A stretch of DNA of 39,271 nucleotides from Tepidimonas thermarum (GCF_007556705.1 NZ_VJOL01000024.1:1-39271), one strand, 5' to 3'. Counted from the first letter of the stretch, positions 8,549 to 18,161 are shown. The notes: generated by a model from the sequence alone, not told the origin. Translations and numbers: made by a program.

Positions 8549-9528
8549 ACACCGCGCCTGACACGGCATCCCCGCCCCCGTCGCTGCAGGTCGTGCTGAT
8601 CACGGGCATGTCCGGCTCGGGCAAGTCGGTCGCCCTGCACGCGCTCGAAGACTCCGGCTTTTATTGCGTGGACAACCTGCCGCCCGAACTGCTCGAGGCG
8701 TTCATCGAGGTCGAACGGCGGCACCAGGCCGACCGCGTGGCGGTGGCGATCGACGTGCGCAGCGCGGCCTCGTTGCCGGGTTTGCCGCAGCGGCTAAGCG
8801 CGCTGCGCAACCAGGGCGTCGATCTGACCGTGCTGTTTTTGGACGCCACCGACGCCGTGCTGGTGCGCCGCTACTCCGAGACGCGGCGCATGCACCCACT
8901 GTCGGTGCGCCACAGCGCCGATCAGCACCGCGCCTTGCTGGACGCGCTGGTGCTGGAACGCGAGCTGCTGGCCACCTTGCGCGATGGTGCGCTCGTGATC
9001 GACACCAGCCAGCTCAAGGCCGCCCAATTGCGCACCGAGGTCAAATCCCTGCTGTTGCGCGGCCCAGCGCCGCTGTCGCTGGTGTTCGAATCCTTCGCAT
9101 TCAAGCGCGGCATCCCGATGGATGCCGACTTCGTGTTCGACGCGCGCATGCTGCCCAACCCGCACTACGAGCCCGAGCTGCGGCCCCTGACCGGGCTGGA
9201 TGCGCCGGTGGCGGCTTATCTGGCGGCCGAGCCCGAGGTGGCTGCGCTGCTGGCGCAGATCACCGCTTTTCTCGAGCGCTGGCTGCCGGCCATGGTGCGC
9301 GACCACCGCAGCTACGTCACGGTGGCGGTCGGCTGCACGGGTGGCCAGCACCGATCGGTGTACCTGGTGGAGCGGCTTGCCGCCCATTTTGCGCCCCAAT
9401 GGTCGGTGCAGCGCCGTCACCGCGAGTTGGATGTGCGACTGCCCGATACCAGGGTCTGGAGCCAGGCGCGCACCGGCGCCGGCAGCCCCAGCGACAGCGC
9501 CGCGGACGGGGACCACCAGGCCCCCTGA
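8545..9528 (+). CDS. rapZ: RapZ, RNase adapter / nucleotide-binding protein
   Basis: A 327-residue RapZ (YvcJ/YhbJ) protein. In enterobacteria RapZ binds the small RNA GlmZ and controls GlmS; elsewhere the targets are less clear. Walker A GMSGSGKS is at 21-28, followed by [17 protein letters not shown], the family signature. The C-terminal domain has [17 protein letters not shown] and [19 protein letters not shown], with conserved Cys and His. The ATG overlaps the recN stop, which gives a 14-residue extension before the nucleotide fold. The C-terminus is also about 30 residues longer than usual and overlaps the end of the convergent mutY by 112 bp. No hpr, hprK or rpoN neighbours are present, unlike many proteobacteria. 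Confidence 0.95.
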   Translation: MNTAPDTASPPPSLQVVLITGMSGSGKSVALHALEDSGFYCVDNLPPELLEAFIEVERRHQADRVAVAIDVRSAASLPGLPQRLSALRNQGVDLTVLFLDATDAVLVRRYSETRRMHPLSVRHSADQHRALLDALVLERELLATLRDGALVIDTSQLKAAQLRTEVKSLLLRGPAPLSLVFESFAFKRGIPMDADFVFDARMLPNPHYEPELRPLTGLDAPVAAYLAAEPEVAALLAQITAFLERWLPAMVRDHRSYVTVAVGCTGGQHRSVYLVERLAAHFAPQWSVQRRHRELDVRLPDTRVWSQARTGAGSPSDSAADGDHQAP

Positions 9529-10547
9529 TCCGCCACCACGCCCGGGGCGGCGGGTGCCGGCCCCGCAGCGCTGTCCGTGGGCACGCGGCACAGCAACGGC
9601 TGCAGGCGCAAATCGCGGTGCGTCAACGTGTGGTCGAAGGCCGGCCACCACTCGGCCGCCAGCGCGGGCTGGGCGCACAGCCAATCTTCCAGCACCTCCA
9701 CCTGCGCCAGCACCGGCGGCGCCCACAGCCCCGCCCAGATGCCGCGATCGGGCCGGCGCTGCAGCCACCACGCCCCGTCGCTGCGCACATACAGCGGCAA
9801 GCACCACGCCTCGCGCCGGCGCGCGCCACGTGGCGAGCGGCGCGGCCAGGCAGTCGGCGCGCCGCTGGCCTGGCCCGCGCACAGCGCCGCCACCGGGCAG
9901 ACGTCGCAACGCGGGCGCGTGCGCGTGCAGACCGTCGCCCCCAGGTCCATCAAACCCTGGGTGTAGGCGGCCATCTCCGCAGCGGTCGCGTCGTCGGGGA
10001 TCAGCGCCTGCGCAGTGGTCCACCACGCGCGCTGGGTGGCGGGGTGTGCCGGGTCGCGGTCGTCGGCCAGGACGCGGGCGAGCACGCGCCGCACGTTGCC
10101 GTCCAAAATCGAGCATCGCTCGCCAAAACAAAACGCGGCGATCGCCGCCGCCGTCGAGGCGCCGATGCCGGGCAGCGTGGCCAGCGCGGCCGCGCTGGTG
10201 GGAAAGCGCCCACCGTGCTGCGCCACCACCGTCTGCGCGCAGGCGTGCAGGTGGCGCGCCCGGCGGTAGTAGCCCAGGCCGCTCCACAGCGCCAACACCT
10301 CGTCCAGCGTGGCCGCGGCCAGCGCGTGCACGTCCGGGAACCGGCGCAGGAAGCGCTCGTAGTACCCCAGCACGGTGCGTACCTGCGTCTGCTGCAGCAT
10401 GACCTCCGACAGCCAGACGCTATAGGGGTCGCGCGTGCCCTGCCAGGGCAGCCCGTGGCGGCCACTGCGGCGCTGCCAGGCAACGACGGACGGGAAAAAC
10501 CCGGTGCGCAGCGCAGCGCTCACCGTGGGTGGTGCGTCGCCGGTCAT
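9417..10547 (-). CDS. mutY: MutY, A/G-specific adenine glycosylase
   Basis: A 376-residue glycosylase that removes adenine mispaired with 8-oxoguanine. The catalytic Glu is in [10 protein letters not shown] (E48). The helix-hairpin-helix is [12 protein letters not shown] (125-136), followed by the catalytic Asp149 in SILDGNVRR. The iron-sulfur loop is Cys207-x6-Cys214-x2-Cys217-x5-Cys223, the exact family spacing. A NUDIX-like C-terminal domain, which recognises 8-oxoG, runs from about 240 to 350. The ATG at 10545-10547 overlaps the stop of the upstream GTPase gene by 3 nt, so it is the third gene of mutM-GTPase-mutY. The last 37 codons overlap the end of rapZ on the other strand. Confidence 0.97.
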   Translation of the reverse strand: MTGDAPPTVSAALRTGFFPSVVAWQRRSGRHGLPWQGTRDPYSVWLSEVMLQQTQVRTVLGYYERFLRRFPDVHALAAATLDEVLALWSGLGYYRRARHLHACAQTVVAQHGGRFPTSAAALATLPGIGASTAAAIAAFCFGERCSILDGNVRRVLARVLADDRDPAHPATQRAWWTTAQALIPDDATAAEMAAYTQGLMDLGATVCTRTRPRCDVCPVAALCAGQASGAPTAWPRRSPRGARRREAWCLPLYVRSDGAWWLQRRPDRGIWAGLWAPPVLAQVEVLEDWLCAQPALAAEWWPAFDHTLTHRDLRLQPLLCRVPTDSAAGPAPAAPGVVADQGAWWSPSAALSLGLPAPVRAWLQTLVSGSRTSNSR

Positions 10548-12499
10548 GCGCCGCTGCCCGCTGCCGCGCTGGTGGGCGGATCCACCCGCTGCACCCCGGA
10601 TGGGTCGAGCAGCAGTTCGCGCAAGGCCTGCACATCCTGCGCCGCTGCATCGCGCTGCGCCTGCAGCTCGGCGATGCGCTCCTCCAGGGAGCCCGCAGCG
10701 GCCTCGATGCGGTGCACCGCCTCCAGCCGCCGGGCGAAGTGGCGCCGCCGTTCGCGCAACTGGGCGTCGAGCTGCGCCGCGGCCGCCTTGTTCCACGACT
10801 CGACCTCGGCCGTGGCGGCATCGAACACCACCTTGAGGCGCCCCAGCACCGCCTTGGCCAGGCGGTCGGCGTATTCGGCCTGCGCCAGCCGCAGCGCATT
10901 GGTCAACCCCAAGTATTGCACGTGGCTGCGCTCGATCTCGCGCAGCTCGGCCGCAAACGGCGACAGGTCGAGCGCGCCCGGCAGTTGCAGCGCAAAGCCA
11001 TACTCGGCGTTGAGGCTGCGAAACGACGCCTGCAGCATCGACTGCACCTCGGCGGCTTTGCGCTGGGCCTGCTCGAGCGTGGCATGCAGCTGGGCAAACG
11101 CCTCGCCATACGTGCGGCGGATGCCGAATTTGACCCCCGGCTGGCGCAGCGCCGCCGCCAGCGCGTTCACACCCGCGTGCAGCGACGGGTTGCCCAACAG
11201 CTGAAACAGCTCGCGCAGCAGCTTCAGATGCACGCTGCGCAGCGCCTGGATGCGCATACCGCCGGCGTCGAAGTCACGCTGCTCCTGCTCGATGCGTCGG
11301 CGCATGTGCGCGATCACGGTGGCATTTTTGCCGCGCAGGCCCTCGAGTTCTTCGATCTGGTCCTGCCATTCGCGCGCGCGCAAGCGCCAACCGCGCTCCA
11401 CCTCGGCGACCACCCCGGCCAGCGCAGCCTCCACGCGCCCACCCAAGAGGTCGCGCTGGCGCTGCAGCACCGCGTCGCCCAGTGCCCGCTCGAAGTCCAG
11501 CAACCGGCTCTCGCCCAGCAGCGCATCGTCACCCCGCACCTTGGCCAGCAGGCCCTTCTGGGCCGACACCGCCAACACCTGCTCGGGCTGCAGGCCCAGC
11601 ACCTGCGCGGTCGTGGCGCGCTGGCGCGCGAGCTGCGCCTCGATCGCGTCCGGCGTGCTCAGCCCATCCCAGAGCACGTCGATTTTGTTGAGCACGACAA
11701 GCCGCGTATCGACGCCCTCGGCCACAGGAGCCAGGTGCTCACGCCACAGCGCCAGATCCGACTTGCTGACCCCGGCATCGGCCGCGAGCACGAACACCAC
11801 GGCCTGCGCCAGCGGCAGCAGGCCCACGGTCAGCTCCGGCTCCGCCCCGATGGCGTTGAGCCCGGGCGTGTCCAGCACCACCAGCCCCTGCTTGAGCAGC
11901 GGGTGCGCCATGTTGATGAGCGCGTGGCGCCAGCGCGGCACCTCCACCAGCCCGTCGGGCCCCGGCAGGGGGTTGTCCTCGGGCGCGTCGTCGTGCCAAA
12001 AACCCAGCGCGCGCGCCTGCTCGATCGGCACGCGCTGCACCTCGGCCACCTTCTCGATGGCGCGCGCGAGTTGCTCGGGATCGTTGACGTCCAGGTCGAT
12101 GCGCTCCCAGCGTTCGGGGGCGCTGCGCCACTCCAGCAGGGACTGCGGCTGCAGCCGCGTCTCGATCGGCAGCAGCCGCAAGCACGGCGGCACGGCCTCG
12201 TCGTAGCCCAGCTCGGTGGGGCACATGGTGGTGCGCCCGGCGCTCGCCGGCATGATGCGGCGGCCATAGCCGGCAAAAAACACCGCGTTGATCAGCTCCG
12301 ACTTGCCGCGCGAAAACTCCGCCACGAAGGCCACCATCACCTTGTCGCTGTCGAGCTGGCGCTGCAACCGCTCGAGCCGCTCGCGCAGCCCGGCGTCGAG
12401 CAAATCCCGCGCCGCCAGCGCCTGCGCCAGGGTGTGCAAGCGCTGGGCCTGCGCGCGGCGCCAGGCCCGGTGGGCATCGAAATCGCGGGTGAACGACAT
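10544..12499 (-). CDS. Dynamin-like GTPase of unknown role
   Basis: A 651-residue protein with an N-terminal dynamin-type GTPase domain. The P-loop reads VAEFSRGKSELINAVFF (about 58-74). Its first glycine is Ala, but the GKS is intact. The switch threonines are in GRTTMCPTELG, the G3 motif is DTPGLNA and the G4 motif NKID. Residues about 330-640 are almost wholly helical with many Gln, Glu, Arg and Leu repeats, like the stalk of bacterial dynamin-like proteins that bind and remodel membranes. No signal peptide or obvious transmembrane segment is seen. It lies 12 bp after mutM and overlaps the start of mutY, so all three are probably one transcript. The link to oxidative DNA repair is by position only. 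Alternatives such as a CrfC-like chromosome-dynamics factor cannot be separated by sequence alone. Confidence 0.88.
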   Translation of the reverse strand: MSFTRDFDAHRAWRRAQAQRLHTLAQALAARDLLDAGLRERLERLQRQLDSDKVMVAFVAEFSRGKSELINAVFFAGYGRRIMPASAGRTTMCPTELGYDEAVPPCLRLLPIETRLQPQSLLEWRSAPERWERIDLDVNDPEQLARAIEKVAEVQRVPIEQARALGFWHDDAPEDNPLPGPDGLVEVPRWRHALINMAHPLLKQGLVVLDTPGLNAIGAEPELTVGLLPLAQAVVFVLAADAGVSKSDLALWREHLAPVAEGVDTRLVVLNKIDVLWDGLSTPDAIEAQLARQRATTAQVLGLQPEQVLAVSAQKGLLAKVRGDDALLGESRLLDFERALGDAVLQRQRDLLGGRVEAALAGVVAEVERGWRLRAREWQDQIEELEGLRGKNATVIAHMRRRIEQEQRDFDAGGMRIQALRSVHLKLLRELFQLLGNPSLHAGVNALAAALRQPGVKFGIRRTYGEAFAQLHATLEQAQRKAAEVQSMLQASFRSLNAEYGFALQLPGALDLSPFAAELREIERSHVQYLGLTNALRLAQAEYADRLAKAVLGRLKVVFDAATAEVESWNKAAAAQLDAQLRERRRHFARRLEAVHRIEAAAGSLEERIAELQAQRDAAAQDVQALRELLLDPSGVQRVDPPTSAAAGSGA

Positions 12500-12511
12500 G
12501 CCTTGGCCCCC

Positions 12512-13324
12512 TCAACGCGCCTGGCAGCGCGGGCAGTAAAAGGTCGAGCGCTGGCCCTGGCGGATGGCGCGGATCGGTGTGCCGCAGACGCGGCAGGGCT
12601 GTCCAGCGCGGCCATAGACCCACATTTCGAGCTGGAAATGACCCGGCTCGCCGTTGACACGAAAGTCACGCAACGTGCTGCCGCCTACGGCCAGCGCGCG
12701 CTGCAGCACCTCGCGGATGGCCGCGTGCAGGCGCACCGCCCGCGCGCGGCTCAGGCGCATGGCGGGGGTGGTCGGCCGTATGCCGGCCCGAAACAGCGCC
12801 TCGCTGGCGTAAATGTTGCCCACCCCCACCACCACATCCCCAGCCAGCAACACGGCTTTGATGGGGGCGCGTCGGCCGCGCAGCGCAGCGTGAAAGCGCG
12901 CGGGATCAAACCCCTCCTCCAGCGGCTCCACGCCCAAGTGGCCCAGCAGCCGGTGCATCAGCGGATCGTCTTCGCCCCGCGCGTACACCACGGCGCCAAA
13001 ACGGCGCGGGTCGTGCAGCCGCAAGGTGCCGCGGTCGGTGTGCAAATCCACGTGATCGTGCCGCCCGGGCGGTGCGGGTGCCTCGCTCCACATCAGGCTG
13101 CCCGACATGCCCAGGTGCCACAGGAGCATGCCGGCGTCCAGCTCCATCAACAGGTACTTGCCGCGCCGGCGCACCGCCCCGATGGTGCGCCCACGCAAGA
13201 GCCCAGGCTCCACCCCCAGCGGCCACCGCAGCGGCAGCCCCAGCCGCAGCGACTGGATGCGCGCACCCGAAAGCCGCTCGGCGATGCGCAGCCGGGTCAC
13301 TTCGACTTCGGGCAATTCGGGCAT
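12512..13324 (-). CDS. mutM: MutM/Fpg, formamidopyrimidine-DNA glycosylase
   Basis: A 270-residue bifunctional glycosylase/AP lyase that removes 8-oxoguanine and formamidopyrimidines. The mature protein begins MPELPEVE, which gives the catalytic Pro2 and Glu3. The helix-two-turn-helix region includes [16 protein letters not shown] with the family Asn, and the C-terminal zinc finger has CRVCG and CPRC. It is the first gene of the mutM-GTPase-mutY run and is divergent from the TPR-lolB-ispE cluster, 77 bp apart. Length is normal. Confidence 0.97.
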   Translation of the reverse strand: MPELPEVEVTRLRIAERLSGARIQSLRLGLPLRWPLGVEPGLLRGRTIGAVRRRGKYLLMELDAGMLLWHLGMSGSLMWSEAPAPPGRHDHVDLHTDRGTLRLHDPRRFGAVVYARGEDDPLMHRLLGHLGVEPLEEGFDPARFHAALRGRRAPIKAVLLAGDVVVGVGNIYASEALFRAGIRPTTPAMRLSRARAVRLHAAIREVLQRALAVGGSTLRDFRVNGEPGHFQLEMWVYGRAGQPCRVCGTPIRAIRQGQRSTFYCPRCQAR

Positions 13325-13401
13325 GGCAGCGTGGCAGTGGCAAACGTGAACAGACGCGCTCGATTATGATCAATCGGGCATCGCCCCAACCGGAACCACC
13401 C

Positions 13402-14832
13402 ATGCCGCGCCCGCGCCTCCTGCCCCTGACCCCATGGCTGCTCGCCGGCTGGCTGCTCGCCCCCGCCGCCCCTGCCCAGTCGCTGCCCACGCCGTCGCAG
13501 GAGAGCGCCGCGCCCGCCGCCAGCGCATCGGCCCTGGATGCCGAGCTGTTCTACCAGCTGTTGTTGGCCGAACTGCAGCGCCGCCAGGACCCGGGCGCGG
13601 CGTACTCCCTGGTGCTGGACGCGGCCAAACGCTTGCGCGAGCCGGCGCTGTTTCGGCACGCCATCGAAATAGCGCTGCAAGGGCGGGCCCCGAACGCTGC
13701 GCTGACCGCGGCGCGCGACTGGCAGGCCACCCTACCCAGCGACGAGGATGCGCGTCGCACCGAGCTGCAACTGCTGCTCGCACTGCAACGGGTGCGGGAG
13801 ACAGGGCCCCTGCTGCGCGAGTGGATCCGCGCCACCCCGCCTGCGCAGCGCGCCGAGCGGATCGCCCTGGTGCCCGCGGTCTATGCCCGCGTGGCCGACA
13901 AAGCGGAGGCGGTGGCCGCCGCCCGCACCGCGCTGGAGCCGTTTTTGCAGGGGCCACCGACCGCCGCGGCGGCGTGGGCCGCGCTGGGCCAGGTGCTGCG
14001 GCAGGCCGACGACACCGCCGGTGCGCTGCAAGCGGCGCGCGAGGCGCTGCGCGCCGACGCCCGGGCCGCGGGCGGCGCGCTGCTGGCGCTGGCGCTGCTC
14101 GAGGACCGGCCGGCCGAAGCCGAGATGCTGGTGCAGCGGCACCTGCAGGCCACGCGCGACGGCAGCGCGGCAGACCCCCGTGTGCGCATCGCCTACGCCC
14201 AGGCGCTGGCCGACCGCGGCCAACTGGCCGACGCCCGCGCCGTGCTGCAACTGCCCACGGCCAACGCAGCCGACGACCGCCGCCAGCGCGTCACCGAAGC
14301 GCGCCTGCTGCGCGACCACGGCCATGCCCAGGAGGCCTACGACCTGCTCGAGCAGGCCCGCCGCGCCGCCCCCGACGACAGCGATCTGTTGTACGAGCAG
14401 GCCATGGCCGCCGACCGCCTCGATCGGCTCGCCGACATGGAGCGGCTGCTGCGCGAACTCATCGCGCGCAAGCCCGACGACCCGCACGCGTACAACGCCC
14501 TCGGCTACGCACTGGCCGACCGCGGCCAGCGGCTGCCGGAGGCCAAGGCCCTCATCGAACAAGCGCTGCGGCTTGCGCCAGACGACGCCTACATCATCGA
14601 CAGCCTGGGCTGGGTGGAGTTTCGGCTGGGCAACACCGCCGAAGCGCGCCGGCTGCTGACCGAGGCCATGCAGCGGCGCCCCGACCCGGAAATCGCCGCC
14701 CACCTGGGCGAGGTGCTGTGGGCGCTGGGCGAGGCCGACGAGGCGCGCGCGGTCTGGCGCCGTGGCCTGGAGCTGGACCGCCGCAACCGCACCCTCACCG
14801 AAACCCTGCGCCGTTTGGGTGTCGAGCCATGA
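13402..14832 (+). CDS. Exported tetratricopeptide-repeat protein
   Basis: A 476-residue protein of helical repeats. From the ATG at 13402 the N-terminus is MPRPRLLPLTPWLLAGWLLA followed by PAAPAQS, a good Sec signal with cleavage near AQS. An in-frame ATG at 13366 would place 12 extra residues before it. Repeats of about 34 residues with TPR spacing run from about 70 to the end, the clearest being PDDPHAYNALGYALADRG and PDDAYIIDSLGWVEFRLG. It probably acts in the periplasm as a scaffold. The stop overlaps the start of lolB (ATGA), so a role in the outer-membrane or lipoprotein pathway is possible, but this is inferred only from position. Confidence 0.85.
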   Translation: MPRPRLLPLTPWLLAGWLLAPAAPAQSLPTPSQESAAPAASASALDAELFYQLLLAELQRRQDPGAAYSLVLDAAKRLREPALFRHAIEIALQGRAPNAALTAARDWQATLPSDEDARRTELQLLLALQRVRETGPLLREWIRATPPAQRAERIALVPAVYARVADKAEAVAAARTALEPFLQGPPTAAAAWAALGQVLRQADDTAGALQAAREALRADARAAGGALLALALLEDRPAEAEMLVQRHLQATRDGSAADPRVRIAYAQALADRGQLADARAVLQLPTANAADDRRQRVTEARLLRDHGHAQEAYDLLEQARRAAPDDSDLLYEQAMAADRLDRLADMERLLRELIARKPDDPHAYNALGYALADRGQRLPEAKALIEQALRLAPDDAYIIDSLGWVEFRLGNTAEARRLLTEAMQRRPDPEIAAHLGEVLWALGEADEARAVWRRGLELDRRNRTLTETLRRLGVEP

Positions 14833-15347
14833 CGCGCCGCGCCGTGCTGCGTGGCAGGCCGCGGCGGCGTGGTGGGCGTGTGGCAGTCGCCGTGGCCGTT
14901 GCACTCGGGCTGCTGGCGGGGTGCGCCACGCGCCCGCCCACCCCCACCCCCCCGGTCTGGAGCGGCCGCTTGGCGCTGCGCGTGGACAGCGACCCGCCGC
15001 AGCGCTGGTCGGCGCTCTTCGAGCTGGACGGCGCTGCCGAGCGCGGTACGCTGCAACTGGCCAGCCCGTTGGGGCAGACGCTGGCCACCGTGCGCTGGGA
15101 CGCCAGCGGCGCCTGGCTGGAGCGCCCCGACGCCCCGCCGCAGCGCTACGACAGCGTGGCAGCGCTGACAGCGGCGCTGACCGGCGCTGCCCTGCCGGTG
15201 ACGGCGCTGTTTGCCTGGCGGTCCGGCAACCCCGAGCCAGTGGCCGGCTGGGAGGTGGACCTGAGCGAGCACGCCCAGGGCCGGCTGCGCGCGCGCCGCA
15301 CCGCCCCCCCACCGCCCGCCGAGCTGCGACTGCTCTGGCAACCCTGA
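14829..15347 (+). CDS. lolB: LolB, outer-membrane lipoprotein receptor
   Basis: A 172-residue lipoprotein. LolB accepts lipoproteins from the periplasmic carrier LolA and inserts them in the outer membrane. The signal is arginine-rich then AVAVAVALGLLAGC, with lipobox LAGC and the lipidated Cys at about residue 32. Mature sequence has WSGRLALRVDSDPPQRWSA and ELDGAAERGTLQLASPLGQT, which matches the LolB fold's opening strands. It is somewhat shorter than typical LolB (about 200). It overlaps the upstream TPR gene and is 4 bp from ispE, an order well known in betaproteobacteria and gammaproteobacteria. Confidence 0.88.
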   Translation: MTRRAVLRGRPRRRGGRVAVAVAVALGLLAGCATRPPTPTPPVWSGRLALRVDSDPPQRWSALFELDGAAERGTLQLASPLGQTLATVRWDASGAWLERPDAPPQRYDSVAALTAALTGAALPVTALFAWRSGNPEPVAGWEVDLSEHAQGRLRARRTAPPPPAELRLLWQP

Positions 15348-15351
15348 CACC

Positions 15352-16245
15352 ATGCAACGCCTGCTCGACATACCGGCTCCGGCCAAGATCAACCTGTTTT
15401 TGCACATCACCGGACGGCGCGCCGACGGCTACCACCTGCTGCAGTCGGTCTTCCGGCTGGTGGACTGGTGCGACACCCTGCACATCGAGGTGCGCGCCGA
15501 TGGCGCCCTCTCGCGCGAGGACCTGCGCCGCGACGACACCTCCCCCCCACTGCCGCAGGACGACCTGTGCCTGCGCGCGGCGCGCGCACTGCAGCAGGCC
15601 AGCGGCTGTCCCCGCGGCGCGCACATCGTGCTCGACAAGCGCATCCCGCAACAGGCCGGGCTGGGGGGCGGCTCCAGCGACGCCGCCAGCACGCTGATCG
15701 CCCTCAACCGCTTGTGGGGCCTGAACTGGCCACGCCAGGCCCTCATCGCGCTGGGCGCGCGCCTGGGGGCGGACGTGCCGTTTTTTTTGGGAGGGCGCAA
15801 CGCCTGGGTCGAGGGCATTGGCGAGCGCTTGACACCGCTGGACCTGCCCGCGGCACGCTACGTGATCGTCAAACCACCGGCCGGCACCGCCACCGCCGCC
15901 ATCTACCACGCCGATGACCTGGAACGCGCCACGCCACCCGCTATAATGGAGGACTTCGTTGCGGCGATCACGGCCAACCCCGTTGGCTTGTGGGGCCGCA
16001 ACGACTTGCAACCGGTGGCCGCACGGCTGTGTCCAGACATCGTCGATGCCTTGGATCGGCTGGGGCGACTGGGCCTGCAGCCCCGCATGACGGGCTCGGG
16101 CAGCGCGGTCTTCGCGGCCGTGCGCGACGAGGACGACATCGATGCGGTGTGCCGCGCGGCCTGGCCGCCAGGCTGGCAGATGCAAATCTGCGCCGGATTG
16201 CAGCAACATCCGCTGGATGGGTGGCAAAAAGACGCTATAATGTGA
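15352..16245 (+). CDS. ispE: IspE, 4-diphosphocytidyl-2-C-methyl-D-erythritol kinase
   Basis: A 297-residue GHMP kinase of the non-mevalonate isoprenoid pathway. It phosphorylates the 2-position hydroxyl of CDP-ME. The start is MQRLLDIPAPAKINLFLHIT with the family 'APAKINLFL'. The ATP loop is QQAGLGGGSSDAAS, and the C-terminal motif is RMTGSGSAVFA. The gene ends in ...KDAIM, whose codons include the sequence TATAATG that may serve as a promoter for the tRNA and prs downstream. Length is normal. Confidence 0.97.
   Translation: MQRLLDIPAPAKINLFLHITGRRADGYHLLQSVFRLVDWCDTLHIEVRADGALSREDLRRDDTSPPLPQDDLCLRAARALQQASGCPRGAHIVLDKRIPQQAGLGGGSSDAASTLIALNRLWGLNWPRQALIALGARLGADVPFFLGGRNAWVEGIGERLTPLDLPAARYVIVKPPAGTATAAIYHADDLERATPPAIMEDFVAAITANPVGLWGRNDLQPVAARLCPDIVDALDRLGRLGLQPRMTGSGSAVFAAVRDEDDIDAVCRAAWPPGWQMQICAGLQQHPLDGWQKDAIM
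16236..16241 (+). promoter_or_regulatory. -10 box (TATAAT) for tRNA-Gln and prs, inside the end of ispE
   Basis: A consensus TATAAT overlaps the last two codons and stop of ispE, about 70 bp before the tRNA. No good -35 element is visible 16-18 bp upstream, so strength is uncertain. An identical TATAAT at 15942-15947 inside ispE shows that this string alone is not proof. Confidence 0.4.
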
Positions 16246-16310
16246 GTCTTGTTGCTGCACACGCCAGCAACACCGCATACGGTGCATCGCATGCTGCGGT
16301 GAGCCGGTGT

Positions 16311-16387
16311 AGGGGAGTCGCCAAGTTGGTTAAGGCATCGGATTTTGATTCCGACATGCGAGGGTTCGAATCCTTCCTCCCCTGCCA
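16311..16387 (+). tRNA. tRNA-Gln(TTG)
   Basis: A complete 77-nt gene with encoded CCA. Acceptor AGGGGAG pairs with CTCCCCT. The D-arm GCC-AAGTTGGTTAA-GGC, anticodon arm TCGGA-TTTTGAT-TCCGA (anticodon TTG), variable ACATG, and T-arm CGAGG-GTTCGAAT-CCTTC complete the cloverleaf, followed by GCCA. It lies between ispE and prs, a conserved position in this lineage, and is probably co-transcribed with prs. Confidence 0.97.
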
Positions 16388-16415
16388 AATCCCTTTCCCG
16401 TAAGCCGGTTTCACC

Positions 16416-17402
16416 ATGGAATATTCGACGCCAGTGCACGCACCGGATTTCATGCTTTTCACCGGCAATGCCAATCCGGCACTGGCCGCTGAAATCGCGC
16501 GCCATCTTGGCACCAGCCTGGGCGCCGCCCACGTGGGGCGCTTCTCCGACGGCGAAGTCACCGTCGAAATCGGGCAAAACGTGCGTGCGCGCGACGTCTT
16601 CATCATCCAGCCGACCTGCCCGCCGACCAACGAGAACCTGATGGAGCTCGTCATCATGGTCGATGCGCTCAAACGCGCGTCGGCGGCGCGCATCTCGGCG
16701 GTGATCCCGTATTTCGGCTATGCGCGCCAAGACCGGCGCCCGCGCTCGAGCCGCGTGCCCATCAGCGCCAAGGTCGTGGCCAACATGCTGCAGGTCGTCG
16801 GCGTGGACCGGGTGCTGACCATGGATTTGCACGCCGACCAGATCCAGGGCTTTTTCGACATCCCGGTGGACAACATCTACGCGTCCCCGGTGCTGCTGGG
16901 CGATCTGCGGCAAAAGAACTACCCCAACCTGCTCGTCGTCTCGCCGGACGTCGGCGGCGTGGTGCGCGCGCGCGCGCTGGCCAAGCAGCTCGACTGCGAC
17001 ATGGCCATCATCGACAAGCGCCGTCCCAAGCCCAACGTCTCCGAAGTCATGCACGTCATCGGTGACATCGATGGCCGCCACTGCGTCATCATGGACGACA
17101 TGGTGGACACCGCTGGCACGCTGGTCAAGGCCGCCGAGGTGCTCAAGGCACGCGGAGCCGCCAAGGTATTTGCCTACGTTACCCACCCCATCCTGTCGGG
17201 GCCGGCGGTGGAGCGCGTGGCCAAAGGTGACGCGCTGGACGAGTTGGTGGTCACCAACACCATTCCCTTGAGCGAAGCGGCGCGCGCCTGCGGCAAGATC
17301 CGCCAGCTCAGCGTGGCCCCGCTGATCGCCGAAACCGTCGCGCGCATCGCCAGTGGCGAGTCGGTGATGAGCCTGTTTGCCGAATCGGAGATCCAGGCCT
17401 GA
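16416..17402 (+). CDS. prs: Ribose-phosphate pyrophosphokinase
   Basis: A 328-residue PRPP synthase, which transfers pyrophosphate from ATP to ribose 5-phosphate for nucleotide, His and Trp synthesis. Seen: [15 protein letters not shown] with the flexible-loop region, [20 protein letters not shown] near residue 105-124, the metal-binding [13 protein letters not shown], and the ribose-phosphate loop [13 protein letters not shown]. An N-terminal extension of about 10 residues precedes [14 protein letters not shown]. It follows tRNA-Gln by 28 bp and is followed by a hairpin terminator before rplY. Confidence 0.97.
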   Translation: MEYSTPVHAPDFMLFTGNANPALAAEIARHLGTSLGAAHVGRFSDGEVTVEIGQNVRARDVFIIQPTCPPTNENLMELVIMVDALKRASAARISAVIPYFGYARQDRRPRSSRVPISAKVVANMLQVVGVDRVLTMDLHADQIQGFFDIPVDNIYASPVLLGDLRQKNYPNLLVVSPDVGGVVRARALAKQLDCDMAIIDKRRPKPNVSEVMHVIGDIDGRHCVIMDDMVDTAGTLVKAAEVLKARGAAKVFAYVTHPILSGPAVERVAKGDALDELVVTNTIPLSEAARACGKIRQLSVAPLIAETVARIASGESVMSLFAESEIQA

Positions 17403-17460
17403 GGGCGCGGCCGCGCCTGCGGGACTGGATGGCCGTGCCGCCCCTGGGGCGGCTGTGTTG

Positions 17461-17485
17461 GCCGCCCGTCGGGGCGGCGTTTTCG
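17461..17485 (+). terminator. Hairpin terminator between prs and rplY
   Basis: GCCGCCC (17461-17467), a GTCG loop and GGGCGGC (17472-17478) are followed by GTTTTC. The stem is strong but the T-run is short, so termination may be partial and rplY could still be reached by read-through. Confidence 0.6.
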
Positions 17486-17534
17486 TAGCAATGGGACGCG
17501 CTGGTCGCGGCCGTCCCCACAGTGGAGTGTCGAG

Positions 17535-18161
17535 ATGAAATTTACCGCTTTCGAGCGTCAAACGCAGGGCACGGGTGCGAGCCGCCGCCTGCGCAAAGCC
17601 GGCAAGGTGCCGGGCGTGGTGTACGGGGGCAATGCGGCCCCGCAAAACATCGAGCTGGACCACAACGCGCTGTGGCAAGCCGTGCAGAAGGAGGCCTTCC
17701 ACACCTCCGTGCTGGACATGGAACTCGGCGGCCAGACCACCAAGGTCGTGCTGCGCGATGTCCAGTACCACCCGTTCAAGCCGCAGGTCCTGCACGTGGA
17801 CTTCCAGCGCGTCGATGAAAACACCCGTCTGCGCAAGAAGGTGCCGCTGCACTTCGTCAACGCCGACAACAGCCCGGCGGTCAAAGCCGACAAGTGCCTG
17901 ATCAACCACGTCGCCACCGAACTCGAAATCGAGTGCCTGGCCACCCAGCTGCCGGACTTCATCGAAGTCGACCTGGGCAACCTGCACAAGGGCCAGAGCC
18001 TGCACGTGAGCGATCTGAAGCTGGCAGCGGGCATCAAGGTCGTCACGCACGGCAAGCCCAACCCCACGATTGCCACCGTGGTCGAACCGGTGGAAGAAGT
18101 GGTCGCCGCCCCGCAGGCCGCCGCTGCCGACGACAAGAAGGGCAAGAAGGGCAAGAAGTGA
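17535..18161 (+). CDS. rplY: Ribosomal protein bL25 (CTC family, long form)
   Basis: A 208-residue bL25/general stress protein Ctc. The N-terminal 95 residues are the 5S rRNA-binding L25 domain ([30 protein letters not shown]). Residues about 100-185 are the TL5 C-terminal beta domain ([15 protein letters not shown]). The end is an acidic/Ala linker with the lysine-rich tail [10 protein letters not shown], common in betaproteobacterial forms. The start ATG has GTGGAG upstream. It lies between prs and pth, as expected for this lineage. Confidence 0.97.
   Translation: MKFTAFERQTQGTGASRRLRKAGKVPGVVYGGNAAPQNIELDHNALWQAVQKEAFHTSVLDMELGGQTTKVVLRDVQYHPFKPQVLHVDFQRVDENTRLRKKVPLHFVNADNSPAVKADKCLINHVATELEIECLATQLPDFIEVDLGNLHKGQSLHVSDLKLAAGIKVVTHGKPNPTIATVVEPVEEVVAAPQAAAADDKKGKKGKK

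Noticed and set aside
10529-13369. Plus-strand open frame of over 900 codons opposite mutM and the GTPase gene
   Set aside because: High-GC antisense shadow with His/Gln/Arg-rich composition; the minus strand has two well-defined families here.
13732-16287. Minus-strand open frame of about 850 codons opposite the TPR-lolB-ispE genes
   Set aside because: Antisense shadow; switches composition at each real gene boundary and has no start signal.
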